Notes: generated from the sequence alone by a model not told the origin. A DNA stretch of 64,000 bases from Massilia sp. HP4 (GCF_005222695.1 NZ_STGG01000064.1:213185-277184); one strand, 5' to 3'; counted from the first letter of the stretch, positions 8,368 through 17,404 are shown. Numbers and translations: made by a program.

Positions 8368-8502
8368 TATCGCATCATGGCGTCGCCGGACGTCGTACCA
8401 AGCTGTAATACGCACTACCACGGCAGCCTGCACCGGATGTGAGATCCGTGCGGGCCGGCCGCGTTTCACGCAGCCGCCGCCATCCCTGCCTCAGCCCCCG
8501 CC

Positions 8503-9456
8503 TCAGCCCTGCATCAACGCGCGCACATGCGCCGCACAGCCCCCTGCCAGCCCCTCGGCGCTGTAACCGCCCTCCAGGATCGACACGATCCGGCCCTCGC
8601 ACACATCCGCGGCAATCGCCATCAGTTCGCGCGTGATCCACGCGAAATCCTCGTTTTCCAGGTTCATGCTGGCCAGCGGATCGAGCCGGTGAGCATCGAA
8701 CCCGGCCGAGATCACGATCAGTTGCGGTGCAAATTCGCGCACGGCCGGCAGCAGGCTGCTCGCCGTGCGCGCGCAGAACAGGTCCGGGCTGCAGCCGGGC
8801 GGCAACGGCACATTGACGATATTGTTGCCCGCGCCCCGTTCGCTCGCCGCGCCGGTGCCGGGATACAAGGGCGACTGGTGGCTCGATCCATAGAACAGTT
8901 CCGGCCGGTCGAAGAACGCGGCCTGGGTGCCATTGCCATGGTGGACGTCGAAATCGACCACGGCCACGCGCTGCAAGCCGTAGGTCTCGAGGGCATGGAC
9001 GGCGGCGATCGCGGCCTGGTTGAACAGGCAGAATCCCATCGCCCGATCCGGTTCGGCATGGTGGCCGCAGGGCCGCGTGGCGCAGAACACATTGGCGGCC
9101 TCGCCCCTCATCACCGCATCCACGCCGGCGCAGGCGGCGCCGACGCAGCGCATCACCGCGTCCCACGAGCCGGGCGACATCAGGGTGTCGCCGCCGTCCA
9201 GCGCCACCAGGCCGCCCAGCGGCGTCGCGGCGTGGATCGCGTCGACATACCCGGTGTCGTGTACCAGCAACAGTTGTTCACGGGTGCCGGCCGGCGCCTC
9301 GCGCCAGGCCAGTGGCGCAAATTCGGGCTGGCGCAAGGCCCCCAGGACCGCATGCAGGCGCCACGGTGACTCCGGATGGCCGGGCCCGGGCTCGTGCCCC
9401 AGGCAGGCCTGGTGATGGAATACCAGGGTCGGCAGCTCAGTCGGCGGCGATGGCAT
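8503..9456 (-). CDS. Histone deacetylase-superfamily enzyme (first copy)
   Basis: The protein has 317 residues with the full zinc amidohydrolase signature: HPESPWRL near the N-terminus, CGHHAEPDRAMGFCLFNQAA with the catalytic His pair, DFDVHHGNGTQ with metal ligands, SAGFDAHRLDP and LEGGYS. Bacterial members deacetylate polyamines, acetoin-related compounds or protein lysines. Its start overlaps the last 20 bases of glxR, so it is translationally coupled to the glyoxylate operon. That is unusual company and may mean it controls acetylation of the pathway enzymes or acts on an acyl side product; neither is shown. A paralogue lies at 31693-32625. Confidence 0.92.
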   Translation of the reverse strand: MPSPPTELPTLVFHHQACLGHEPGPGHPESPWRLHAVLGALRQPEFAPLAWREAPAGTREQLLLVHDTGYVDAIHAATPLGGLVALDGGDTLMSPGSWDAVMRCVGAACAGVDAVMRGEAANVFCATRPCGHHAEPDRAMGFCLFNQAAIAAVHALETYGLQRVAVVDFDVHHGNGTQAAFFDRPELFYGSSHQSPLYPGTGAASERGAGNNIVNVPLPPGCSPDLFCARTASSLLPAVREFAPQLIVISAGFDAHRLDPLASMNLENEDFAWITRELMAIAADVCEGRIVSILEGGYSAEGLAGGCAAHVRALMQG

Positions 9457-10324
9457 GGTTCGACATCCTTTCGATGGCCTGGCATAGCGCCGAATGGTCG
9501 AGCTGGGCCATGCCGTGGGCGGCGCAGGAATTCATCAGCTCTTGCGCGGTGGCGGTGTTTGGCAGCGAAAGCCCGAGACTCCTGGCGCCCTGCAGCGCCA
9601 GGTTGAGGTCCTTCTGGTGCAGCTCGATGCGAAAGCCCGGCGCGAAGGTGCGCTTGACCATGCGCTCGCCGTGCACTTCCAGGATGCGCGAGGCGGCAAA
9701 GCCCCCCATCAGCGCCTGGCGCACCTTGGCCGGATCGGCGCCCGCCTTCGAGGCGAACAGCAGCGCCTCGGCCACGGCCTGGATATTGAGCGCGACGATG
9801 ATCTGGTTCGCCACTTTGGTGGTCTGGCCGTCGCCGTTGCCGCCTACCAGCGTGATGTTCTTGCCCATCAGTTCGAACAGGGGTTTGGCGCGGTCGAAGG
9901 CCTCTTGCGCGCCGCCCACCATGATGGTCAGGGTGGCCGCGCGCGCACCCACTTCGCCGCCCGACACCGGCGCGTCAAGATAGTCGCAATTGCGCTTGTT
10001 GATCTTCCTGGCGAATTCCTTGGTCGCCATCGGCGAGATCGAACTCATGTCGATCACGATCTTGCCCGGCGTGAGGCCGGCGGCCACGCCTTCGGCGCCG
10101 AACAGGACTTCTTCCACGTGCGGCGTGTCGGGCACCATCACGATGATGATGTCGGCGCGCTTGGCCACCTCGGTGGCGCTGGTGCAGACGGTGGCGCCGC
10201 CCTCGATCAGCGCCAGCGGCGGGTTTTTCAGGTCGTGCAGGTACAGCTTGCAGCCGCCCTCCTGCAGCTTGCCGGCCATGGGGCCGCCCATGATGCCAAG
10301 GCCGATGAATCCTACTTTCGTCAT
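9437..10324 (-). CDS. glxR: 2-hydroxy-3-oxopropionate (tartronate semialdehyde) reductase
   Basis: It reduces tartronate semialdehyde to D-glycerate with NAD(P)H. The protein has 295 residues of the beta-hydroxyacid dehydrogenase family. The dinucleotide motif is VGFIGLGIMGGPMAGKL, the substrate motif is DAPVSGGEVGA, and the catalytic Lys lies in GNGDGQTTKVANQ. It starts after GGAG and is the third gene of gcl-hyi-glxR, which fits the product of Gcl. GarR in the glucarate pathway has the same activity, but context favours GlxR. Confidence 0.93.
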   Translation of the reverse strand: MTKVGFIGLGIMGGPMAGKLQEGGCKLYLHDLKNPPLALIEGGATVCTSATEVAKRADIIIVMVPDTPHVEEVLFGAEGVAAGLTPGKIVIDMSSISPMATKEFARKINKRNCDYLDAPVSGGEVGARAATLTIMVGGAQEAFDRAKPLFELMGKNITLVGGNGDGQTTKVANQIIVALNIQAVAEALLFASKAGADPAKVRQALMGGFAASRILEVHGERMVKRTFAPGFRIELHQKDLNLALQGARSLGLSLPNTATAQELMNSCAAHGMAQLDHSALCQAIERMSNHAIAAD

Positions 10325-10371
10325 GATGGTCTCCAGTTGACGTGTAATCGAAACGCTCCAGCCGAGCGGTC

Positions 10372-11151
10372 CTACAGGCCGTGTGCCGCGATCCAGCCCA
10401 GGCCCTCGGCGGTGCCGGCCTGCGGCTTGTATTCGCAGCCGACCCAGCCGGCATAGCCGATCTCGTCGAGCATGCCGAGCAGGTAGCGGTAATTGATCTC
10501 GCCCGTGCCCGGCTCGAAGCGTCCCGGGTTGTCGGCCAGCTGGATGTGGCGGATGCGCGCCAGGTTGGCCTTGATCGTCGCCGCCAGCTCGCCTTCCATG
10601 CGCTGCATGTGATAGATGTCGTACTGCAGGAACAGGTTGTCGGCGCCGGTCTCGTCGATGATGTCCAGCGCCTGGCGCGTGCCGTGCAAGAAGAACCCCG
10701 GGATGTCGAAGGTGTTGATCGGCTCGATCAAGAGGTCGATGCCCTCGCGCTGCAAGGCGCCGGCGGCGAACTTCAGGTTGGCCACCAGCGTGGCGCGCGC
10801 CGCGTCAAGCGCCACGCCTTGCGGCACGATGCCGGCCAGGCAGTTGAGCTGCTTGACGCCGAGCGCCTTGGCATAGTCGATCGCCTTGCCAACGCCGTCC
10901 TGGAACTCGGCTTCGCGTCCGGCAAGGCAGGCGATGCCGCGCTCGCCGCCGGCCCAGTCGCCGGCCGGCAGGTTGTGCAGCACCAGCCGCAATCGCCAGG
11001 AGTCCAGGCGGTCGGCGATGTCCTCGGCCCGGTAGGCGTACGGGAAAAGGAATTCGACGCCGCGAAAGCCGGCGCGCGCGGCGTGGCCGAAGCGGTCGAG
11101 GAAATCGACTTCGTTGAACAGCATGGTCAGGTTGGCGGCAAGTCTGGTCAT
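10372..11151 (-). CDS. hyi: Hydroxypyruvate isomerase
   Basis: The protein has 259 residues when started at the ATG at 11151 (GGAGACCGGGATG); the longer in-frame start reaches into gcl and is unlikely. It is a TIM-barrel xylose-isomerase-like protein with MLFNEVDFLDRF at the N-terminus, EPINTFDIPGFFL, QYDIYHMQRMEG and NPGRFEPGTGEINY, all typical of Hyi, which interconverts hydroxypyruvate and tartronate semialdehyde. It lies 16 bases after gcl in the same operon, so the function is well supported. Confidence 0.94.
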   Translation of the reverse strand: MTRLAANLTMLFNEVDFLDRFGHAARAGFRGVEFLFPYAYRAEDIADRLDSWRLRLVLHNLPAGDWAGGERGIACLAGREAEFQDGVGKAIDYAKALGVKQLNCLAGIVPQGVALDAARATLVANLKFAAGALQREGIDLLIEPINTFDIPGFFLHGTRQALDIIDETGADNLFLQYDIYHMQRMEGELAATIKANLARIRHIQLADNPGRFEPGTGEINYRYLLGMLDEIGYAGWVGCEYKPQAGTAEGLGWIAAHGL

Positions 11152-11167
11152 CCCGGTCTCCGTGGCG

Positions 11168-12910
11168 TTATTTGATGTCGAGGACTTCGTTGAACTCGTT
11201 GAGCGCATCGATCTCGGTGCCCATCGCGATATTGGTGACGCGCTCGAGGATGATCTCGACCACCACCGGCACGCTGTACTGCGCCATCAGTGCCCGTGCG
11301 CGCTCGAAGGCGGGGATGATGTCGTCCGGCCTAAACACCCTGATCGCCTTGCAGCCCAGGCCCTCGACCACGGCCACGTGGTCGACGCCATACCCTTCCA
11401 GTTCGGGGGCGTTGACGTTGTCGAACGCCAGCTGGACGCAGTAATCCATCTCGAAGCCGCGCTGCGCCTGGCGGATCAGGCCGAGGTAGGCGTTATTGAC
11501 CAGCACGTGGATATAGGGCAGCTTGAACTGCGCCGCCACCGCCAGCTCCTCGATCAGGAACTGGAAGTCGTAGTCGCCCGAGATGGCGACGATGTCGGCG
11601 TCGGGATCGGCCACCCGCACGCCGAGCGTGGCCGGGATGGTCCAGCCCAGCGGGCCGGCCTGGCCGCAGTTGATCCAGTGGCGCGGGTGATGCACGTGCA
11701 AAAACTGGGCGGCGGCGATCTGCGACAGGCCGATGCTGGCCACGTAGCGCACGTCGCGCCCGAAGTATTCGTTCATCTCGTGGTAGACGCGCAGCGGGTG
11801 CACCGGCACGCTGTCGAAATCGCTCTTGCGCAGCATGGTGCGCTTGCGCTCCTGGCAGGCGCCGAGCCACTCGGAGCGGTCGGCCAGCCGGCCGCTGGCG
11901 CGCCACTCGCGGGCCACCTCGACCAGCAGTTCGAGCGCCGCCTTCGCATCGGACACGATGCCGAAATCGGGACCGAACACGCGCCCGATCTGGGTCGGTT
12001 CGATGTCGATGTGCACGAAAGTGCGGTCCTGGGTGAAGACTTCGATGCCGCCGGTATGGCGATTGGCCCAGCGGTTGCCGATCCCCATCACGAAGTCCGA
12101 TGCCAGCAAGGTCGCATTGCCGTAGCGGTGGCTGGTCTGCAGGCCGGCCATGCCCGCCATCTGCGGATGGTCGTCGGGGATCGCGCCCCATCCCATCAGG
12201 GTCGGGATCACCGGCACGCCGGTGATCTCAGCGAATTCGACCAGCAGCGCCGAGGCATCGGCATTGATGATGCCGCCGCCGGCGGTGATCAGGGGACGCT
12301 TGGCCGCGTTCAGCATGTCGAGCGCCTTCTCGACCTGGGCCCGCGTGGCCTGCGGCTTGTGCAGCGGCAGCGGGGAATAGGTCTCGATATCGAACTCGAT
12401 CTGCGCCATCTGCACGTCGATCGGCAGGTCGATCAGCACCGGACCGGGGCGGCTAGAGCGCATCACATGGAAGGCCTGCTGGAACACGCGCGGCACCAGC
12501 GCCGGCTCGCGCACGGTGACGGCCCACTTGGTCACCGGCTTGGCGATCGATTCGATGTCGACCGCCTGGAAGTCTTCCTTGTACAGGCGGGCGCGCGGGG
12601 CCTGGCCGGTGATGCAGAGAATGGGGATCGAATCGGCTTGCGCCGCATACAGGCCGGTGATCATGTCGGTGCCGGCCGGCCCCGAGGTGCCGATGCACAC
12701 GCCCAGGTTGCCGGCCTTGGCGCGGGTATAGCCCTCGGCCATGTGCGATGCGCCCTCCACGTGGCGCGCCAGGTAGTGGCGGATGCTGTCGCGCTTGCGC
12801 AGCGCGGCGTAGAAGGGATTGATCGCGGCGCCAGGCACCCCGAAGGCATTGGTGATGCCTTCCTTTTCCATCACCAGCACTGCTGCCTCTGCTGCGGTCA
12901 TCCTTGCCAT
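11168..12910 (-). CDS. gcl: Glyoxylate carboligase (tartronate-semialdehyde synthase)
   Basis: It condenses two glyoxylate molecules to tartronate semialdehyde and CO2 using thiamine diphosphate and FAD. The protein has 580 residues. The position that is a catalytic glutamate in most ThDP enzymes is Val51 here (RHVEGASHMAEG), as in the E. coli enzyme, which separates Gcl from acetolactate synthase. The C-terminal ThDP motif is SGDYDFQFLIEEL...VNNAYLG. The start follows GGAGG. It is the first gene of gcl-hyi-glxR-deacetylase and is divergent from a LysR gene 127 bases away, which is the likely regulator. Confidence 0.97.
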   Translation of the reverse strand: MARMTAAEAAVLVMEKEGITNAFGVPGAAINPFYAALRKRDSIRHYLARHVEGASHMAEGYTRAKAGNLGVCIGTSGPAGTDMITGLYAAQADSIPILCITGQAPRARLYKEDFQAVDIESIAKPVTKWAVTVREPALVPRVFQQAFHVMRSSRPGPVLIDLPIDVQMAQIEFDIETYSPLPLHKPQATRAQVEKALDMLNAAKRPLITAGGGIINADASALLVEFAEITGVPVIPTLMGWGAIPDDHPQMAGMAGLQTSHRYGNATLLASDFVMGIGNRWANRHTGGIEVFTQDRTFVHIDIEPTQIGRVFGPDFGIVSDAKAALELLVEVAREWRASGRLADRSEWLGACQERKRTMLRKSDFDSVPVHPLRVYHEMNEYFGRDVRYVASIGLSQIAAAQFLHVHHPRHWINCGQAGPLGWTIPATLGVRVADPDADIVAISGDYDFQFLIEELAVAAQFKLPYIHVLVNNAYLGLIRQAQRGFEMDYCVQLAFDNVNAPELEGYGVDHVAVVEGLGCKAIRVFRPDDIIPAFERARALMAQYSVPVVVEIILERVTNIAMGTEIDALNEFNEVLDIK

Positions 12911-13037
12911 TGCTTACCTCCAGGCTCATAAAGAAAACGCACGATTGCGATGAACCAATGCTAGAGCTTCGGGGTGTGCTTGATAAGAACACAAAAAGTA
13001 GGTTTATTCGATCCCTGGAGTATGGAATACTGCAGGC

Positions 13038-13955
13038 ATGGACAAGGTCAAACAGATGTGGGCCTTCGTCGACGCCGTCGACAAGGGCAGCCTCGCGCGC
13101 GCCGCGCTCGGGCAGAGCATCACCCCGGTCATGCTGGGGCGGCGCATCGATGCGCTGGAGCGCCGCCTCGGCGTCAAGCTGCTGCATCGCACGACGCGCC
13201 ACCTGACGCTCACCGAATCGGGATCGCTGTTCCTCGAGCATTGCCGCAAGCTGCTGGCCGATATCGAGATGGCCGAGACCATCGTGTCCGAGGTGCGCGA
13301 CCAGGCCAGCGGCCACCTGATCGTGTCGGCGCCGGCGGCCTTCGGGCGGCTGCACGTGGCGCCCCACGCCCCGGCCTTCCTGGCTGCCAATCCGCGGGTG
13401 CAGGTCTCGTTCAACCTCACCGACCACGTGGTCGACCTGGTGCGCGAAGGGTATGAACTGGGGATCAGGATCGGCGGCGTGCTCGATCCGAGCTTCGTCG
13501 CCGTGCGGCTGGCGAGCAACCGGCGCGTGGTCTGCGGCACGCCTGATTATTTCGCACGCTGCGGCGTGCCGCGCACGCTGGACGAACTGGCGCAGCACAA
13601 CTGCCTGGCCTTCAACCTGCAGGGCGGGCAGCAGCGCGGCTGGTATTTCCAGGTCGACGGCAAGCCGGTGACGGTCAAGGTCAACGGCAACCTCGATTGC
13701 AATGACGGCGAATTGCTGCACCGCTGGGCCAGCGAAGGACTGGGGCTGGCCTGGCGCTCGACCTGGGAGATCCAGGCGCAGCTGGCGGCCGGCGAACTGA
13801 TCACGGTGCTCGACGAATATGCGCTGCCCGACTACGACATCATGGCGGTCTATATGCAGCAGCGCCACCTGCCGGCGCGGGTGCGCTCGTTCATCGACAT
13901 GCTCAGGCAGGTGTACGCCGCGCCCGGCTACTGGACGCGGCCCGCGGGACGTTAA
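13038..13955 (+). CDS. LysR-family regulator divergent from gcl
   Basis: The protein has 305 residues. The N-terminal helix-turn-helix (MWAFVDAVDKGSLARAA, then LGRRIDALERRLGVKLLHRT) is of the CrgA/DmlR-like subgroup, followed by a substrate-binding domain (GHLIVSAPAAFGRLHVAP). It shares a 127-base divergent promoter region with the glyoxylate operon, so regulation of gcl is likely by the usual LysR arrangement. The stop overlaps the stop of the convergent frc2 by 4 bases. The inducer is unknown. Confidence 0.92.
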   Translation: MDKVKQMWAFVDAVDKGSLARAALGQSITPVMLGRRIDALERRLGVKLLHRTTRHLTLTESGSLFLEHCRKLLADIEMAETIVSEVRDQASGHLIVSAPAAFGRLHVAPHAPAFLAANPRVQVSFNLTDHVVDLVREGYELGIRIGGVLDPSFVAVRLASNRRVVCGTPDYFARCGVPRTLDELAQHNCLAFNLQGGQQRGWYFQVDGKPVTVKVNGNLDCNDGELLHRWASEGLGLAWRSTWEIQAQLAAGELITVLDEYALPDYDIMAVYMQQRHLPARVRSFIDMLRQVYAAPGYWTRPAGR

Positions 13956-15199
13956 ATGACCCGCTCCTCGCGCAGGCGCCGGATCTGGTCTTCCGAGTAG
14001 CCCAGGCCCGACAGCAGTTCGTCGGTGTGCTCGCCCAGCAGCGGCGAACGGCGCACCTCGGTCGGGCTGTCCGAGAGCTTGATCGGGTTACCCACGGTCA
14101 GATAGGGACCGCGCTCCGGATGATCGACTTCGACGATGGTGCCGGTGGCGCGCAGCGAAGGATCCTCGGCGATTTCCTTCATCGACAGGATCGGTCCGCA
14201 CGGGATATCGAACTTGTTGAGGATATCCATCGCCTCGAACTTGGTATGCGTCGTGCTCCACTCCTCGACCGCGGCGAAGATCGCCATCAGGCGCGGCAGG
14301 CGCGCCCTGGGCGTCGCGTAATCGGGGTCGGTGATCCACTCCTCGCGTCCGATCAGCTTGCAGACCGCGGGCCAGACCTGGGCCTGCGCAATGAAGTAGA
14401 TATACGCGTTCGGATCGGTTTCCCAGCCCTTGCACTTGAGGATCCAGCCCGGCTGGCCACCGCCCGAGGCATTGCCCGCGCGCGGGACCGACTCGCCGAA
14501 CTGGCCGTCGGCGAACTGCGGATACTCTTCCATCACGCCGTTGCGCTCGAGGCGCTGCTGGTCGCGCAGCTTGACCCGGCACAGGTTCAGCACCGCGTCC
14601 TGCATCGCGGTGAGCACCTTCTGGCCGCGGCCCGTGGTGTTGCGCTGGTAGAGCGCGGTCACGATGCCCAGCGCCAGGTGCAGGCCGCTGCCGCTGTCGC
14701 CGATCTGGGCGCCGCTGACCAGCGGCGGGCCATCGTCGAAGCCCGTGGTGGCGGCCGCGCCGCCGGTACACTGGGCCACGTTCTCGTATACCTTGCAGTG
14801 TTCATAGGGGCCGGGGCCGAAGCCCTTGACCGAGGCGACGATCATGCGCGGATTGAGTTCCTGGATGCGCTCCCAGGAAAAGCCCATGCGGTCGAGCGCG
14901 CCCGGCGCGAAGTTCTCGACCAGCACGTCACAGTCCTGGATCAATTTCTCCAGCACTTTCTTGCCGTCGGGCCGCTTGGTGTCGAGCGTCATGGAACGCT
15001 TGTTATGGTTGAGCATGGTGAAATACAGGCTGTCCACGCCCGCGATGTCGCGCAACTGGCCGCGGGTCGCATCGCCCTCGCCGGCGCGCTCGACCTTGAT
15101 GACGTCGGCGCCGAACCATGCCAATAGCTGGGTACAGGTGGGCCCCGACTGGACGTGGGTGAAATCGAGGATGCGAACGCCTTCCAATGCCTTGCCCAT
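13952..15199 (-). CDS. Formyl-CoA:oxalate CoA-transferase paralogue (second copy)
   Basis: The protein has 415 residues, is strongly similar to the copy at 841-2091 throughout and starts after GGAGG. Gln17 (THVQSGP) and the catalytic Asp (QIGDSGSG, residue 168) are kept. The tetraglycine loop is altered: ASGGGQPGW instead of AGGGGQPGW, a Gly to Ser change at a loop that closes over the active site. It is transcribed alone, 249 bases from the oxlT stop. It may be a second Frc, or a CoA-transferase with another donor or acceptor, such as acetyl-CoA:oxalate (UctC/YfdE-like). The exact role is open. Confidence 0.9.
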   Translation of the reverse strand: MGKALEGVRILDFTHVQSGPTCTQLLAWFGADVIKVERAGEGDATRGQLRDIAGVDSLYFTMLNHNKRSMTLDTKRPDGKKVLEKLIQDCDVLVENFAPGALDRMGFSWERIQELNPRMIVASVKGFGPGPYEHCKVYENVAQCTGGAAATTGFDDGPPLVSGAQIGDSGSGLHLALGIVTALYQRNTTGRGQKVLTAMQDAVLNLCRVKLRDQQRLERNGVMEEYPQFADGQFGESVPRAGNASGGGQPGWILKCKGWETDPNAYIYFIAQAQVWPAVCKLIGREEWITDPDYATPRARLPRLMAIFAAVEEWSTTHTKFEAMDILNKFDIPCGPILSMKEIAEDPSLRATGTIVEVDHPERGPYLTVGNPIKLSDSPTEVRRSPLLGEHTDELLSGLGYSEDQIRRLREERVI

Positions 15200-15326
15200 A
15201 CCAGTTTCCTCCGAAGATTTAACCCAGCCGATTCGATTCTGCGCTCAGCAATACGTCAACGCAAGCATTACCGGCGCGCAAGCGATGTTTTCAAATCATC
15301 ATAGTGAGGCGCGCCGGCCGCGCTCA

Positions 15327-15340
15327 ATGACCGCAGTCAA
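15327..15340. promoter_or_regulatory. Operator-like palindrome ATGAC-CGCA-GTCAA
   Basis: It lies 128 bases upstream of the frc2 start and has one half-site mismatch relative to the TTGAC-N4-GTCAA site at 3990. Confidence 0.45.
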
Positions 15341-15387
15341 GAACGATGAAATGAAAATTTGACATCGAAATGCCACCCGTCCGGCCA

Positions 15388-15414
15388 AGAAAAACGGGCT
15401 TCCGAAGAAGCCCG
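15388..15414 (-). terminator. Rho-independent terminator after oxlT
   Basis: On the minus strand, stem CGGGCTTC / GAAGCCCG has a TTCG tetraloop (15395-15414) and a T-rich tail (TTTTTC) running to 15388. It is 34 bases past the oxlT stop. Confidence 0.85.
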
Positions 15415-15447
15415 CTTTATCTGCGGATGTACCCGGCGCCCGGGCCG

Positions 15448-16770
15448 TCAGGCAGGCAAGGCGCCCTGTCCGACCGCGTTTTCCTCTGCAAAGCGCGTCT
15501 TGGAGTAACTGACGTGTTTTTGCAGTACCGGTCGCAATACCGTGACCGCCAGCAGCGCCGCGACCAGGTCCATCGTGGCAACGGTGTACAGGACGGTCGA
15601 CCAGGTGCCGGTCGCCTCCATCATCAGGTTGCCGACCGGGACGAACAAGGCGCCGATGCCCTTCGCCGTGTACAGCACGCCATAGATCTTACCGATGTGC
15701 TTGGTACCAAAGGCATCGCCGGCCAGGGCCGAGAACAGCGAATACACCTCGCCCCAGGCCAGGAACACGATGCCGGACAAGATCAGGAAGGCATACGGAT
15801 TGTGGCCGAAGTAGCCGAGCGCGATGATCCCGAAGCCTTCGAGCGTGAACGCGATGACCATGGTTTTCTCGCGCCCGATATGGTCCGAGATCCAGCCGAA
15901 CAGCGGTCGCGAGATGCCGTTCATGATGCGGTCGAGCATCAGGGCAAGCGGCAGGGCCGCCATCACGAAGAAGTGCAGGTCGACCTGGAATTCCTTGACC
16001 CCGAGATCCTGTGCGATCACACCGAGCTGTGCGACCGCCATCATGCCGCCGGTGACCACCAGGATGAACATCGTGAACATCAGCCAGAACAGCTTGGTGC
16101 TCATGGCTTCCTTGAGCGTGTAGCTGTGCGTGGATTGGACCAGCTTGCTCGATTTCGTGACCTCGTTGCCGCTCGGCGAGCGCAGGAACCAGGCGGCGAT
16201 GAAGGCCAGCGTGCCCTGCAGGATGCCGAAGAAGAAGAAGGTTTGCTGGAAGCCCGACGACTCGATCATGGCGGCGATCGGCAGGATCGTTGCGGCCGAA
16301 CCGGCGCCATAGCCACCCGCGGTGAGGCCGACGGCCAGGCCGCGGCGATCGGGGAACCACTTGATCGCGTTATTGATGCAGGTCGCGTAGATCGAACCCA
16401 CGCCGATACCGCCAACCGCGGCGCCGACATAGAAGCCGGCCAGGGTCGTGGCCTGCGAGTTGATGATCCAGGCCACGCCGATGAAGATGGCGCCGAACGC
16501 GACCATCATGCGCGGACCGAATTTATCGATGAAATAGCCTTCGAGCGGCGCGAGCCAGGTCTGGACGATGACGAACAGGGTAAACGCGACCTGGATGCTG
16601 GCCCGCGACCAGCCAAACTCGCCCTGGATCTCGGGAACGAACAAGGTCCACGCATATTGGATATTCGCGGTGGCGATCATGCAGATCACACCGACGGCGA
16701 GCTGGAACCAGCGCGTCGAATTGGAGACCGGTTGACCGGGGCGGAGTGCTGCTGCCGATGGACTAGTCAT
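15448..16770 (-). CDS. oxlT: Oxalate/formate antiporter (OxlT-type MFS transporter)
   Basis: The protein has 440 residues, about twelve hydrophobic segments and a start after GGAGCG. MFS landmarks include QVAFTLFVIVQTWLAPLEG and GWISDHIGREKTM, the loop signature between helices 8 and 9. The length, the sequence wording and the two frc genes support an oxalate:formate exchanger of the OxlT type, which imports oxalate and exports formate. It is followed by its own terminator. A 728-base upstream region carries one operator-like palindrome far from the start (17227). Substrate is inferred by family and context. Confidence 0.9.
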   Translation of the reverse strand: MTSPSAAALRPGQPVSNSTRWFQLAVGVICMIATANIQYAWTLFVPEIQGEFGWSRASIQVAFTLFVIVQTWLAPLEGYFIDKFGPRMMVAFGAIFIGVAWIINSQATTLAGFYVGAAVGGIGVGSIYATCINNAIKWFPDRRGLAVGLTAGGYGAGSAATILPIAAMIESSGFQQTFFFFGILQGTLAFIAAWFLRSPSGNEVTKSSKLVQSTHSYTLKEAMSTKLFWLMFTMFILVVTGGMMAVAQLGVIAQDLGVKEFQVDLHFFVMAALPLALMLDRIMNGISRPLFGWISDHIGREKTMVIAFTLEGFGIIALGYFGHNPYAFLILSGIVFLAWGEVYSLFSALAGDAFGTKHIGKIYGVLYTAKGIGALFVPVGNLMMEATGTWSTVLYTVATMDLVAALLAVTVLRPVLQKHVSYSKTRFAEENAVGQGALPA

Positions 16771-17226
16771 GTGACGCTCCTTGATCGGTGAGGTGTTGTC
16801 CTTCCAAACGTGCAGCTAGGTATGCGGGCGCCGGGAGCGCCTGCCTGGTCATGGTATCCAGCATTTTCATGTCTCCATTTATTATGGTGTGATGTGCATG
16901 CTTCACGTCGAGTCCTGGAACTCGCGCCAACCCCTACGCCTTTTCTCATTAAAATCTATTCACAACAATCAGTCATCAAAAAAGACGTTGGCATGCTCCT
17001 GGCGGCCGCACTGCCCACCACGCGAGACAGCCGCTTGACACTGTGCTCCAGATTTGAATGTCCGCTATTGCCGTTCTCCTCTCGATGCAAGATGGGACAA
17101 CCTCGACGACCGCAACTCGTATTGCGTTCACTGCTTTCACCCTGACGTCTGAAAAGCCGGCACCGCATCGTGGCTTCGAAATCGGTGAAAGTGAGATGAT
17201 GTTGCTGGAGCCGATTTCCAGAATCA

Positions 17227-17240
17227 TTGACCGCGGTTAT
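17227..17240. promoter_or_regulatory. Operator-like palindrome TTGAC-CGCG-GTTAT
   Basis: This is the weakest member of the set found before oxc, the FAH-fold gene and frc2. It lies 457 bases upstream of oxlT and 259 bases before the response regulator, so its target is uncertain. Confidence 0.35.
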
Positions 17241-17404
17241 GTTTTCTATATTTTTCGGAACGGCGTCCGGAAGCCGCGATGCGGCGATCGCAAGCCGTCA
17301 TCCGCGTTGAATGAGCTTTGACATCGCACAATGTCACGTTTAACGCAATCGTTAGCACCTTGGCCACAGCCGTGATCTTCCCGACAAGCCGCAAGCCCGC
17401 CCAT

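Noticed and set aside
11168..12910. Loss of the catalytic glutamate in the ThDP enzyme as a defect
   Set aside because: Val51 at this position is the normal state in glyoxylate carboligase, so it supports rather than weakens the call.
16810..17227. Short ORFs on both strands in the oxlT upstream region
   Set aside because: Composition is not protein-like and there are no ribosome sites. The region is better explained as regulatory DNA.
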